A DNA stretch of 64,000 nt from Paraspadella gotoi (Eukaryota > Chaetognatha): contig CM119271.1 of assembly GCA_051294375.1 (NCBI GenBank), positions 5,569,991-5,633,990 on the forward strand. Direction: 5' to 3'. Below, in pieces: positions 1-11,559 of this stretch (positions are counted from its first letter, which is position 1; the number at the start of each line of letters is the position of its first letter). The position numbers were made by a program, and so were the translations under genes. The notes below the pieces were generated by a model. The model saw only the letters and a program-made list of their open reading frames with translations, was not told where the DNA came from and searched no databases.

Positions 1-3000
1 AGCGTTCTCTGTCCTTTACTCAGTTTGATCATCTTCTTTTTTCTCATAAAATCCTGGACGACGTTTTGCATGATTTCGTCCGCGTTGCGATCTTCTTTCG
101 TTCCCGAACGCTCCTTCTGTCTTCGCCCACCGCCGTCCTCCTGCAGCTCCTGCTGCTGCTGCTGCTCCTCGATCGACTGTCCCCGTTGACGCTGCTGCTG
201 TTGCGGTTCCAGCATGTCGACGGATAGAGATAAAGGCCTTCGTACTAAAACGTAAAAAAAAAAAATTAAATAGAATCGATCAATCAAATCAACGAGCAAC
301 GTCGCCACGAACCGTTTTTGGCCCAAACTGCGAGCTTCGGTGCCAGGGAATCGCCGACACCGCCGCTGCTGGTCTTGCCGCTCCCGACGTCGCCGCCGCT
401 GACGACGCCGCCCCCGGCGACGCTGTTCTTGCTGCCGAGGCTGCCGACGCCGCCCCCACCGATTGTGTCGCGGACGAGAGTGTGGAGGCCCGTGTCGCTG
501 TCAAAAACTCCGCGAGTGTCGATCGGAGTCAAGAGATTGGAAGAAACAAGTCGCGGCAGACTAGGAAATGCGAATGAGAATATATATAAAATATATATTA
601 AAAGATGAAAAACGGGGAAAAAATAGTATTAACTTTTGTGTGATTCTCAATCTGACCTAATCGGGTTAGAGGAAACATTCATCGAGCTGGACTTGCGAAT
701 TAACTGGATAAAGAAATAAGATAGAAGGGGTTTTCAAATTTAAATTTATAAATAAAAAGCTTATTTTTTTCAAAATCTCAAATTTATTAGCAAATATCAC
801 TAATATTTACGGTAGGAAATGCAATTTGAAAATGGCATACAATAATTTGTTTTAATACGCTTCAATCGCGTAATTGTGTAATTTTTAAAAACGAGCAATA
901 ATTTATACATCCTATTTTTAAGACAGCTCACTACTATAGTATGATTTAGTCGTAATTTAAATAAAAGTTGGTTAAACAGACTAACCAATCTCCAAATAGA
1001 CTTATAACTAAAAACAAGATTGGTTCATCCAATGTGTTGCGCCGGAGTGACTTTGTTTTCATGTGTACTTCTAGTGACATGAAATGACATGACCTGACAT
1101 GACAGCACTCGACTTTACATGACTACATGACTACTATAACTTTCTTAGCCTGTCTATTTTTTTTTAAACGTCAAGTATGAAATGTAAGCAACCTTCAAAA
1201 ATCAAAATCAAAAACCATAAAATGTGTTACAGAAAAGGGCATCGGGACCACAACAATGCTAATAATAGAAATAAAAACTACAATCAACAATCAATATATA
1301 TATATATAAGCACGCAAATCATCAAAAAAGAGATACAAATAAAAACAAAAAGAGACGCTAACAAGAAAAAACAAAACTAAAGATGCTAATAAAAACAAAA
1401 AGAGACGCTAACAACAAAATGAGATGCTAACAAATACACAAATACACAAAAACACAAATATAGCCTGTCCAATGTCCATTTATGACACGCATTGCATTGG
1501 AATTCCATCTTTATAGTTTTAGGATATCCTGAAAGCGGCGCAAGCAGTTCCTTAGATTTGAGGTTTTTTTTCTGTCTTAAGAAATTAGCAACTAACTAGA
1601 GGCAAGTTATGTGTATTTTTAACGTAAGTGGGACAGACGGACGGACATACCGACCGACAGATCGACCGACCGACCGAAAAGTGACTTATAGTGACATATA
1701 TATATAAAACAAGCAAAACTTGCGGGCGCGAACCCTAAACCTTCTCCGCTGCGACGTCTCCAACGGCGTCTCCCGTCTCCTCTTCCCTCTCCTCCTCTTC
1801 CTCTTTCTTCTCTTCCTCCTCCTCTTCCTCCCTCCCGTCCTCTTCCTCCGGCAGATCCACCTCCACGTGAAGATGTTGACGATTCGGTCCCTCGAAGGAC
1901 AGAGTCGACGCCGAGGGACGCCGGTGCGATTTAGGCGCCCCCTGCAGCGTCGAGACGGAAGCGGGCGTGTCCCCGAAACCGACGCCGCTGCTGACGCGAG
2001 CGACGCCGGAGAGACGAGCGGAGACGATGGCGTCGCGACGAGACGACGCCGAAAATCCCTTTCCCGATCCTCGGGATAATTTGGAGGACGCCGATTCTTG
2101 GAGGCGAAGAGTTGGATTTTTTTTTAAATTTTGAATTCGATTACAAAAAAAATAATTATTACTTTCGCAAATTTTTGATTCGGATTTTTGCATCGCAATT
2201 GATTTCGATTTCAATTCAGACCCAAATCGATCGTAGATATACCAAAATGTAAGAAAAAATAACAACAACGACATATCACAACCAAACCACACTGAGCCAC
2301 ACTAAATCGCACTTAACCACCACAACCAACCCCTCTTCTTCTTCTTCCTCGACGACGCGTCCCTTCTTCCCGATTTGGTTAAGCCAACTCTCGCGTCGCC
2401 GACTCCGCTCACGATCGACGCCGACGACCGCACCGGCGCGCCGACGCAGCCGCTGACGACGACTCCGCTCAGGCTGCTGATGCCGCCGCGTCTGACGGGA
2501 CTCTCCGTGGTTTCGCTTCGCCGAGGAGATTGAGCAGAATCTGGGAAGGGGATGTTAATTTGGACGCACGAAATTACGAATGTTTAAACTGTCGTTGATG
2601 TACCCGTAATGTACATTGTACACGTATACGAGGTGTTTTATTCAGATCAGACATCATGAAACAGATGCGTGCAAATATAAACAATTACAGTAAATAAATG
2701 TAACATAACAAGACAACGGAGGGACATGTGTGATGCATGGGGTGTGAGGCATCTCCCGACAGCTGGCGCTCAGGGCTTTGGACCTGCAGTGACCACCACC
2801 AGTGGCGTGTTTATGCCGACACCATCACACTTTAACCAGCGTGACCGTGAGGGGATTGAACCCGGAACTCACGGTTGGTGAACGAGTACTTAGCTGTCCA
2901 AGCCAATGGGACGAGCTGAGTTTCACCAAGCTATACGGGAGGCGAATTTAGGTTTCGTCACAACATTATATTTTGTATCAACCTTTTCGAGACTCGACGC

Positions 3001-5882
3001 CCATCATCGAGTGCCCTTCGTCCACGGTTCCACCAGCCGCCACTGAGAGGACTGTATCCCGCCTTAAGGCCATCTGCGAGGGCTGAGTAGCGCCCTTGTC
3101 CCTGTGAGGCTGATTGGCGTTCCCTAGTCGCTTGATTCGAGTATTCACAGCGTTGTGTCCGAAATGGTGCCACCCGCTGTGAGATGAATGGGCGTGGCCC
3201 TGATGGGGCTGTTGTTGTTGTTGTTGACTCAAACGAGAATCTGAGAAAAAAAATGGCGGCAAGGGGTTTAGAAATACGAGGACCGGCAAGTTTATGATGT
3301 GATGCGTCGTTGTGACTTTCTTAAAATGATCTTGTGACAACACAAGTATGCACATTGCACAACAACCTTCTACACGGATTTCAAATGGGAGTGAAATGAA
3401 AATAGTTGTTATAACTCTTAACTGACAGAAAGTGATTCATATTTGTTCATTTCATTAGTTAGAAAATTCCTAGACGTTTATGTTTATTATACTTTACATT
3501 ATAACAACTTGTGCGCTTGACTTCCAGCAGCTTTTTTTGCGACATTTCTCCCCTCTTATTTGATAGTTCTATTTTAAATTTATTATGAAAAATATCGAGC
3601 TAAAAATATTAATTTCTTTTACATTCATTAGTTAGTATAATATCTTGGGAGCACGAAACGAAATTCTTATTAATATTTTTATTATTAATTTTTATTTTCT
3701 ATAAGTTTTAACTAGAAAAACTACAAAATTAAAATGGCTGTCATTGTGGTTGTAAAAAAGATTTGACATTCTGACTGCTCAGGCACATACTCCAATGTCT
3801 ATACATATCTGTAAGATGAACCAAAATTTTTCAACGTTTAATTATTTTTAGAAAAATATATCTTATAACAAAAAGTTCCTTTTCAAATGGAACAAATTTC
3901 TTTTTTTGAATTTCTACCATGTCATGGATGAGCATATCACTAAGAAAATAAGCAAGCTGGACTACTGGGGGTTGGAAAACACCAGAGTGCAAAATTCCAA
4001 GTTGCTATAACAAATTATTTAGCCATAGTATTTCTTTTCATTTCATTCCCATTCGAAATCCGTGTATATTGGTTTACGCCTTGTCCGTAATCTGTTTCCG
4101 CATGGACCGCATGGACTCTAAAGCTCACATGACGGCATTTAACCTCTTTAACTAATATGACGCATCGCAGCGACAACAACTTTTCCGTCATGGAATTTAC
4201 AGTTGTAAATTAAGGAGACCAAAGAGGGTAAAGTATATTAAGAATTGAGAAGTGAAATTGGGGGGGAAAAATGGAAAGTGAAGATTGACTCAGAGGACCT
4301 CCGCTCGACACTTGAATTCTCCCAATGTCGTCTTCAAAGCATTGGGTTCCTCCCTGCAGAAGTGTAGTTAAATAGTAGTAGTAATTCGCAGAATGGACAA
4401 AGAGTGAGAAAAATGGCTGTCAAAAAGACAGGGAGACAGACGGATAGAAACTCGGTCATACCCTTACGCGCAAAAAAAGCGAGAGAGACGGACAGACCGA
4501 TTTACTAAGGGAAAGGGCCCTGATACACAGATAAAGACTAAAAGAGACAAAACGGACAAAGCCATTCCGGCCTCTCCGAGGCCCCGCTCGACCGACGTCC
4601 CGATCTATGACGCTCCACCCACGACGCCACCCTCCGATTCCGGTTGTGCGCCTCCCGCTCGTCCTCGGCCTCGATGAACTTCTTCAGATTCGCTTCTTCT
4701 TCGAGGCGACGCGCGGCTTTTTGGAGGATGAGGTCGTCCATTTTGGAGGAGGCGGGCGGAGGGCGGGAGGAAGGAAGTATCTGGGAGGAAGGAATTAGGT
4801 TTTGAGGTAAGGAAGAGTAAGTAATTGTGGGGGAGGGGGCGTAAATCAGTGGAGTAACGATGCGCGTATTATTGCCATTCGAAATACAAGCGTATCATGG
4901 GTACACTATCAAATATTGACTAAAATGACAATCGCATTATGAATAGTAGTAGATCGAACAGTTCCAGAAAGCAAACTCATTTAGTCAAACGCGCTACTTC
5001 TATCAAATTGATATCAATAATATGAAAAAAATATGATGGGGGGGAAAATCTAGTTTAGCGCATCCCAAGTTTTCAAGGAGCCAAAAAAAAAGCGAAAACA
5101 TGAGCCAATGAAGAATCTATAATAGGCGACAAGATTCTTTTTAGCTCACGCCTACTAGATCGCTCTCTCTCTCTGTCTCTCTCTCTCTCTTTAAGCATCT
5201 CTCTCAACACTCACTCTTACTCACTCCCTCGGGTTCTGTCTACCTATCAAACTCTCTCTCTCTATCACTATCACTCATCTTCTCACACTAAAAAACACTC
5301 TCTCTTTATCTCTCTCCCTCTCTCGTTCAATTTTCACCTTCCACTAAAGAATTCCATTTTCTTTTTATAAATTGAGAGTAAAACTGACAAACGTGAAGAT
5401 TGATTCTGTTGCCCGAGTTTAAAATAAAGCGTCAATTTCCTACCAAGATGTAGCGATAAACTTTTAAAAAAATAATTTTACAATACTTCTTAAAAATAAT
5501 AGTAATAATAGTTTGTTACTTTAAGATTACTCGCCGATTTTATTATTTTTGCACTCTCCATGACAGGACCGTTACATCTTTCTAGTTTCTTATTTCTACC
5601 CTTCTCCTTTGCCTCGACAAATCAAACTACCGACAATTTTCTTTCTTCCTCTCTCTCTCTATCTCTCTCTCCCACCAAACTGGCAACAGTCTTCTTCTCC
5701 TCCTCCAAAATTTCCTCCAACTTCTCGAGTTCCTCGTGAGAGACCCGCTGCAAAGACGAGAGCAGGAGTTCCGAGTCGATCTGACTCAGTTGACTGTAGA
5801 CCGGACACTTTGATCGGAGAAGCTCGTCCGCGGGTGTCCTGTATTGAAGGGAGAATGTTCCCAGCTGTTGAAACCTAGTCAT
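1..5882 (-). CDS. Unrecognised coiled-coil / Ser-rich / acidic protein, 5' part (runs off window)
   Basis: Exons on the minus strand: 5676-5882, 4558-4780, 2983-3240, 2331-2540, 1741-2096, about 313-560, and 1-244 (open at the edge). The first five junctions keep frame (phases 0,1,1,1), which is strong evidence for one gene. The start is an ATG directly after an acceptor at 5882, so an upstream 5'UTR exon is likely. The protein opens with an amphipathic stretch and helix (EELEKLEEILEEEKK), then a charged helix (ARRLEEEANLKKFIEAEDE), a Gln/His-rich segment (SQQQQQQPHQGHAHSSHSG), Ser/Arg-rich segments, a Glu-rich run (coded near 1780-1840), a Gly-rich exon, and a Gln-rich segment ending DFMRKKKMIKLSKGQRTL. 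The 1741 to 560 junction does not close in phase, so an exon is missing or the 313-560 exon starts elsewhere. I do not recognise the family. It looks like a disordered regulatory or scaffold protein. Confidence 0.6.
1033..1700 (+). repeat. MITE-like repeat, family 'GTTGCGCC', copy 1 (no right end seen)
   Basis: It starts with GTGTTGCGCCGGAGTGACTT, shares a CATGACATGACATGAC-type stretch, then 'TTTATAGTTTTAGGATATCCTGAAAGCGGCGCAAGCAG' in part, and a GACGGACGGAC/GACCGACCGAC tract near 1630-1680 with the other two copies at 33751-34069 (same orientation) and 44576-44923 (inverted). The right end is lost in an AT run. The 1170-1450 interior is A-rich and noncoding. The family has no coding capacity. 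Confidence 0.6.
2728..2925 (-). repeat. tRNA-derived SINE-like repeat (family A), diverged copy
   Basis: The minus strand carries a pol III B-box match GGTTCAATCC and an A-box-like TTGGCTTGGACAGC upstream. The body matches the copies at 39954-40210 and 46442-46697 (CAGTGACCACC..., TGTTTATGCCGACACC, GGGGATTGAACCCGG on the plus strand). It lies in an intron of the leftmost gene. This is established SINE architecture; assignment is by eye. Confidence 0.6.
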
Positions 5883-5884
5883 CT

Positions 5885-6389
5885 AAAATGTTGTCTATTA
5901 GAGCTAATGTGATAAAGACGTGAAATTTTTTTTCTCTTGCGGCAAACTTTGTCCTTACCCGTTCAGCCGACGTCTCTTTACATCTTTGTCCATTGTCTTC
6001 TCTTCCATATTATTTCTTATTATTATTTATTATTTCTTATTTCCTTCATGAGTAACAACTTTCATTATTTTTTTTTTACGATAAAGTTAGATTGTTGCAT
6101 TTTCTTTTTTAGTAGTCAATCTAAAATGTGTCAAGGAAAAGTATTCGAACTTATGAATAACTACGACGTCCACTAGGCGGCTCTCAAACTTTTGTAACGT
6201 GTCTCTACTAACGTATTCCATCTAAGTCAATTAATTCAAAATCAGAAAAGTTTTTTTGGGATATCAACATTTATTTGATTATTAAAAATACATAGGCATG
6301 CAGTTCCGCATCCCTAATTAAAATAAAATCAACGAATAAGTCTACTTCACATATCAAAAGAGCGCCAAGTAATCGAGTAATTTTAAACA
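5885..6389. other. Short spacer between two minus-strand genes
   Basis: AT-rich DNA between the stop of the TPR/J-like gene (6390) and the first visible coding exon of the leftmost gene (5882). It should hold the 3'UTR of the first and the promoter/5'UTR of the second. Apart from the polyadenylation signal I see no coding exon. Confidence 0.5.
6270..6275 (-). terminator. Candidate polyadenylation signal of the TPR/J-like gene
   Basis: AATAAA on the minus strand about 115 nt after the stop codon at 6390. It is plausible by position, but such hexamers are common in AT-rich DNA. Confidence 0.35.
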
Positions 6390-9300
6390 TTATTTCAAAC
6401 GCTCATAGTGAAACGTCAACATCTGAGTGATTTTTTCCGCAAAGACGATGTATTTTCGCTTTTCTTCATTTTCTTCTTCGCTCAATAATTTCTCCGGTTG
6501 AAAATCGTTGATGATTTTCAGCAAAGTCTTCTTAATTGATTGGTTCGCATCTTGGTCAGGTCTCTTCTTGCAGATTTCCTTTCGAAAACAGAAGTCAAGT
6601 AAGTAACAATTAAAGTCGTAATGAAATTTAAATCATGAAACGAACGATTAAGTCGCTACCTCGAGGTTTTTTAGGTCCGCCGGTACTTTAAATTTTAGCC
6701 TCTTTTTTGGCTTTTTCGGTGGATATTTTTCGTAGAGAAATTTTACCAACGCTAATAAGCTTGAGTTGGCATCTTGAATTTTCTTGATATCCCCCTGTTA
6801 AAAGTGCATATATATACCAATGCTCAAGCAAGTTAGATTCGAGAAGACATAGCTAATTAATATTTTATAGTATTCCAACGATCTATATATATTTATAATA
6901 TTACTAAAATTTAGTAAAACAAGTAATCTTGCAATTTTTCATATATATTGTTATATAAATATATGCGAAGAGTGTCGATCGAAAGACAAAATCTCTTAGT
7001 TTCCCAATAGAGGTTCAATATTCATTACCTTCAACTTTATCCGAAAGGAGCTGGACCCTCCACGTATAAAATTTACCTCCAAAGCGTCCAAATATTTTTG
7101 TTTGATCTTCTGTTGTTCTTGCTTGTCACGCAAACTCTCTTTTCTCTGGAAATTCTGCAGAGACTCGAGTGTGTCTTTATACCAGAGTTTCGTCATGAAC
7201 GTCTTAGGTTTGGCTGCTTCGGTAAGTTGCATCACCTTGAAGTAATAAAACTTTGCACGAAACATGAAAAAATGTAAGCAAGACGAATTCGTATTGCTTA
7301 CTTGCATGTAGTACTCTTTAGCTTTAACGCTCAGTTTGAACACATTTTCGTGAATATAGCCAAGGTAATGGCAAGCAATCGCTTCTTGCTCCAGTTCGCA
7401 GCCTGAATTAGAAAGCGTTTGTCATGCCACGTCATTGGGGTGTTATTTAAAATATCCGTTTGCTTAAAAGTTTTTTCCCCAAGTCAAATCTAGTCCAGCA
7501 TTCAAACTGTTCAATCGATTGGTTCACTAATCGATACATTCAAAAGTTATATCATTGGAAGTCTCAATTTCCTCACCGCGGGAAAGTAAAGCGGCGCTCT
7601 TGAATCTGTCCATAATTTCAAAGATGGCGACCGTGTTGAGATCTTCCTTTTCGAAGAGATACTCGCTCAACATGTCCTCCGCTACGAAGTTCGCTTGCGT
7701 CGATTCCGCGATCGATATTTCAAGATCCACGTCGCTCTTTAAGACCCTGATGTCCGTTTGTAGGATTTCATCTAAAAATTATTTAAATTATTTAAATCTT
7801 ATTCGAAACTACATCGTTAATAATTAATTATTAATTATAATATTCGTCCAAAAAAACTCTAATGGCTTCACCAGATTTATCCACAAACATCTCGGCGTCT
7901 TGCAAGGGTCGCCAGCATTCCTTGAGCCAATAGAGGGCTTCTTTGAAGTCTTCCTTCTCTCTGGATCTTATGGCTTCGTGGAACATGTCTTCAGCCAAAC
8001 CAAAAACGGGCTTTACCACGCCGCTTTTGATTTCGACATTTTCGAACAGTTGGTAGATATAAGCGAACCGTTCCTTGTTTAGAAAATAAAGATTTAAAAT
8101 AAAACAAAACGGATAATGGCAGTTTTCTTGAAAAAAATTGAAAAAGAGATTATGATTAGTTCCAAGCTAAAAAACTTAAACAAAAAATCAAAATTTTAAT
8201 AACTTATTTTACCTTCAAATTTAGGTTAAGTTCCGAAACGTCGCTAAAAACTGAAAGGATGATTTCATCAACTTTTCGAATCCAAACTTGGTCTTTACAA
8301 GAGCCCGGCTGTCGCCCCTCCAAGGAGCACCGTGACAAATATTTGATGGCTTCTTTCTGATAGAACTGGACTTCTTTTCGCGATCGTTCCGTGTTCGCCT
8401 CGATCTTTTGGGAGATTCGCCAGTAGGTGACCCCGAGGTTTTTATTCGCGGAACTGGAAGACGAAACGAAAATGAGATTGATCAGGGAAAAGTAATCAAC
8501 CCCGAAACTACCCCGTGAGCCAAATCCAATGATACAAAATAAACCAATGCCGTATTTTACTGTATTGAGATGGACTAAATTAAATCTTTTTATTTGGTTG
8601 ATAAATCCTTGACGTTTTTTTTTTATAAATTATATTTTAATTAATCATCATTATAACAACTTTAAATCTATTTTCCAGTAAAATCCCCAAGTTGTCTGCG
8701 AAACGCATTTGTTAAAAATCAGTTACAATGAATAATTTTCCATTAGGCTTTTAGGACCCTAGTACAGATATAATTCAAATCTTTTACCCACTACAAAGTC
8801 CATAAACCTTTGGTTGTCTGGAAGGGTGACACACCAGCCTTTATTGAAATAATTTTGGCAGGCTGACACAACCATGACCAAGATTCCTTGTCTGTGGCAA
8901 AAGGATTATTGGCACATGGGTACCCACTAGGCCGGAACAGGTTGAAAACTAGAAGTTCTCTCAAATAAATAACGGTAAAGTGACTGTTAGAGAATATGAA
9001 AATAAAAATAATTTTAAAAAAAATATTTAATTAATAAGCGCACGGAAGCCTTTAAAGATTATTTTATTACTAAATAAAGTTAAAAATTTTTTTTTGAATT
9101 TGTCAATTTTTTTTGATAGATTCTGATAAAGCTTTAAAAGTTAGATAAAGGTTATTAATAAAAATTTTTACAATTTTTTTGTTTTATTGGTAAAAATTTT
9201 AAAAAACCATAAAATTCAGCCAATGATGATGATGATGATGATTTTTTAACGTTTTTTTTTGTTTTTAACCAATTTCTTGTCAAAATTTTAAAAAATTGAA

Positions 9301-10409
9301 GTACTAACTTTCATTTAACTTTTCAAGCCCTATAAGAATCCATTCTTAAAAAATATTTTTTAAAAAAAAATTTTTTGTCATTTGTTATATATTAATAAAT
9401 ATTTAAAAGCTTTAGTGCAACAACCCAATGAACTAATTCAAAAAGGTGCATTAAAAATCGATTTAATAATAGAAGGAAAAAAGAAATTTTTTTGAGAGAA
9501 TTAGAAGTTATAAAAAGTGTTCAATTTTGGCCCGCCTTAGTACCCACTGCCTAGCATTATCCTATCTTTCCTGAAAAAAAACTGAAAAAGCAGGATTGGG
9601 TTTTGTTAAGACAATGGTCAATTTTAAAGGATAGTTAGTTTAAGCAAAATAGAGTGGTCAGTGCATCAGTGCAGTTTTTACAGAAAAAAAAAAAGTTCTA
9701 AAAGTGGGCAGATTCCTTAGCCTTCCTGAGTTTCCATCTAATGACATCTTAATATTTTCTGGTGGTGATTCATCACTGGAAAGGTATGGGAGCAGGAACC
9801 AAAGCTTTTATCAGTATTCGACTTAATGATGAAAAATCAGAATTGCTTTTGGATAAGGTTTTTTACTTTATGATGAATAATTGTTTCTCGCGAATTTTTT
9901 GTAATTGTCTGAAAAGCATTTTGAAAAAGTTTTACACATTTTTAGCATTGTTTTGGAATTTTAGGAAGATTTAGCAATGTTTTAATTAAAAATATAGTAT
10001 AATTATGAAAAGTATATGCAGGAAATAAATATTAATTACTATAACTTTAATATTATTTTAAAAAATTATTTAACGCTTAGTTACTAAATAATCATCAAAA
10101 TATTTCATTATTAAAAAACGTGTAACTTTATAAAATATACTATTAGAAAGTAAATACAGACCTCATTTCTTCCAAATTAGTCCCTGCCAACCGGGCCGCT
10201 TTCTCGTAAGCCGCCGCGGCTTTGACGAGCCTGGCTTTGGAGATCACAGGACTAAGGCCTTTTTCGACGCCGCGCGTGAAGTCTTCGTTGCCCTCGAGCC
10301 GACATTTGACCGACGGGGAAATCGACGACGAAGACGACGAAGAAGACGACGAAGAAGACGACGAAGAAGACGACGACGAAGAAGACGACGAAGAAGACGA
10401 CGTTTCCAT
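6390..10409 (-). CDS. Poly-Ser / TPR-like protein with degenerate C-terminal J-like domain (489 aa, complete)
   Basis: Eight exons, all junctions in phase: 10162-10409, 8213-8453, 7872-8073, 7577-7771, 7302-7402, 7077-7235, 6660-6794, 6390-6578 (TAA stop). The ATG at 10409 is followed by a run of about 28 serines. The rest is helical with TPR-like pairs (AAAAYEKAARLAGTNLEEM, EAIKYLSRCSLEGRQPG, EALYWLKECWRPLQDAEMF, AIACHYLGYIHENVFKLSVK, AKEYYMQVMQLTEAAKP). The C terminus (about residues 385-489) has the spacing of a J domain, but the catalytic HPD is replaced by a QPEK context (IINDFQPEKLLS), so it should not stimulate Hsp70 in the usual way. Many invertebrates encode uncharacterised proteins of this general build. 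I infer an adaptor role; the partner is unknown. Intron 1 (1.7 kb) carries a hAT-like MITE. Confidence 0.85.
8928..9539. mobile_element. hAT-type MITE (TIR 'TAAGGCGG' family), copy 1
   Basis: It is bounded by an 8-bp target duplication GTACCCAC (8920-8927 and 9540-9547). Termini are TAGGCCGGAACAGG on the left and GGCCCGCCTTA on the right, which are inverted repeats of each other. The first five bases fit the hAT end rule YARNG closely and 8-bp duplications are diagnostic of hAT. It is 612 bp, AT-rich, with no transposase ORF. It sits in intron 1 of the TPR/J-like gene. Confidence 0.8.
10320..10406 (-). repeat. Trinucleotide run coding for poly-serine
   Basis: GAC/GAA/GAG-type repeats on the plus strand read as mixed serine codons (TCG, TCT, TCC) on the minus strand, giving about 28 Ser after METS. 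Mixed codons suggest a protein tract that is not a pure slippage product. Plus-strand 'EDDEEDDEED' is the shadow frame. Confidence 0.7.
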
Positions 10410-10719
10410 TTTTACTTCATTGACGAAGAAATAAAATTTTTAGTTCCGGTTCTCTTAATTTCTATTCGATTGCGCAATATATTTTTTTTTTTTGGCGATC
10501 AATTCGCGCGTATTATTCTTATCGAGTTTGACGATAGGAGTTAAACGGTTAATCATCGACGAAAAAGAATTTTAACTGATCCGATTAATTTTTTGCAAAA
10601 TTAAAGGTTAATTTTGACATTTTCTAATTACAGTTGTTTGTTTTTTTGGCCCAAAAATCTTTTGTTTGCTTGGAGTATGATTGTTTTCCACCTGAGACGC
10701 TGTCAAATACTTGGTTTCT

Positions 10720-11407
10720 GCTCTTTGGCAGGATCGAGCAGCAGGATCGTGGCGCTCGAAAAACAAAGTTGTTTATACTTGGAGATTTTACCTTAGCAGC
10801 CGGATCGTGGGGTAAAAGAATAGAGAAGCAAAGACCGTATTATTAACAGCAGGATTGGATTGATTGGCTCTCAAGTATTTTTTACTGCAGGATTAATTTT
10901 CGTGGCAGGAATAAAAAAAAAATGGGCTAAATTTTACTTTCGCCGACCGCGGTTATGGCGGCTTTTAAAAAAACTATTTTAAAATATTTATTTTTTTTTT
11001 TAAATTTAAAAAAAATATTACGTAATTACCCAAACTTTTTTAACCTTAACTACACCTAACCCTAAACTACCTTTAAATCACCTTTAACCCTAACCCCTCC
11101 CTAACCCCGGTCGGCGAAAGTAAATGTAACCCAAAAAAGGCTTGGTGGGATTTTTCTAGGCAGGAATGACTTTTTGCTGGCAGGATCAGTCATTTTTCGA
11201 ACAAAGGTTGAGGAAATATTAGCAGGATTTTTTTCTCACTGCACAAAATACAAATAATTCCCTTTTAAGTTTTTAGTAAAATAGTCCTGCTGGGAGAGAT
11301 TAATCTTGCTATGAGAAAAAAATCCTGCTAATAAGTTTTTTTACGCTTTTGTTCGAAAAATGACCGAACCTGCCAGCGAAAAATCATTCCTGCCATGAAA
11401 ATTCCTC
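10720..11407. repeat. Cluster of direct and inverted GCAGGAT/GGCAGGAA motifs (foldback repeat)
   Basis: About a dozen copies of (A/G)GCAGGAT or GGCAGGAAT occur on either strand within 690 bp. The outer parts pair: TTTTCGTGGCAGGAATAAA near 10890 with its inverse near 11385-11400, and ATTTTTCGAACAAAGG near 11195 with its inverse near 11355. A second MITE (10924-11132) is nested inside. No coding potential. Confidence 0.5.
10924..11132. mobile_element. Short MITE with ~30-bp TIRs and telomere-like core
   Basis: Left end GGGCTAAATTTTACTTTCGC and right end GCGAAAGTAAATGTAACCC are inverted repeats joined to CCGACCGCGGTT/AACCCCGGTCGG. The core between 11040 and 11105 has TAACCCTAACCCC-like DNA. It is 209 bp, flanked by A-rich DNA so a target duplication cannot be read. 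A related, decayed copy lies at 47521-47715. Confidence 0.6.
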
Positions 11408-11419
11408 TTTAACTAAGGA

Positions 11420-11530
11420 TAGCCTCACTCAATGGGGTGAGTCAAAAATTTAGAATGATTACATGCTCAATACGAAAATTTATACATTTTGAAGTATACT
11501 TTCAATGGACAAAACATTTCTTATGTGGCT
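11420..11530 (-). repeat. Dispersed repeat, inverted partner of 51840-51950
   Basis: The stretch with GGGGTGAGTCAAAAATTTAG, ATGATTACATGCTCAA and GAAGTATACTTTCAATGG recurs in reverse orientation at 51840-51950 with high identity over about 110 bp. This is a repeat family with no ORF. Confidence 0.55.
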
Positions 11531-11559
11531 CTATACCCAAATAATTATTTTTTTAATAT

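Noticed and set aside
1735-2292. Single-exon 185-aa ORF
   Set aside because: Only its C-terminal part (1741-2096) is an exon; the N-terminal Lys/Asn-rich part is intron.
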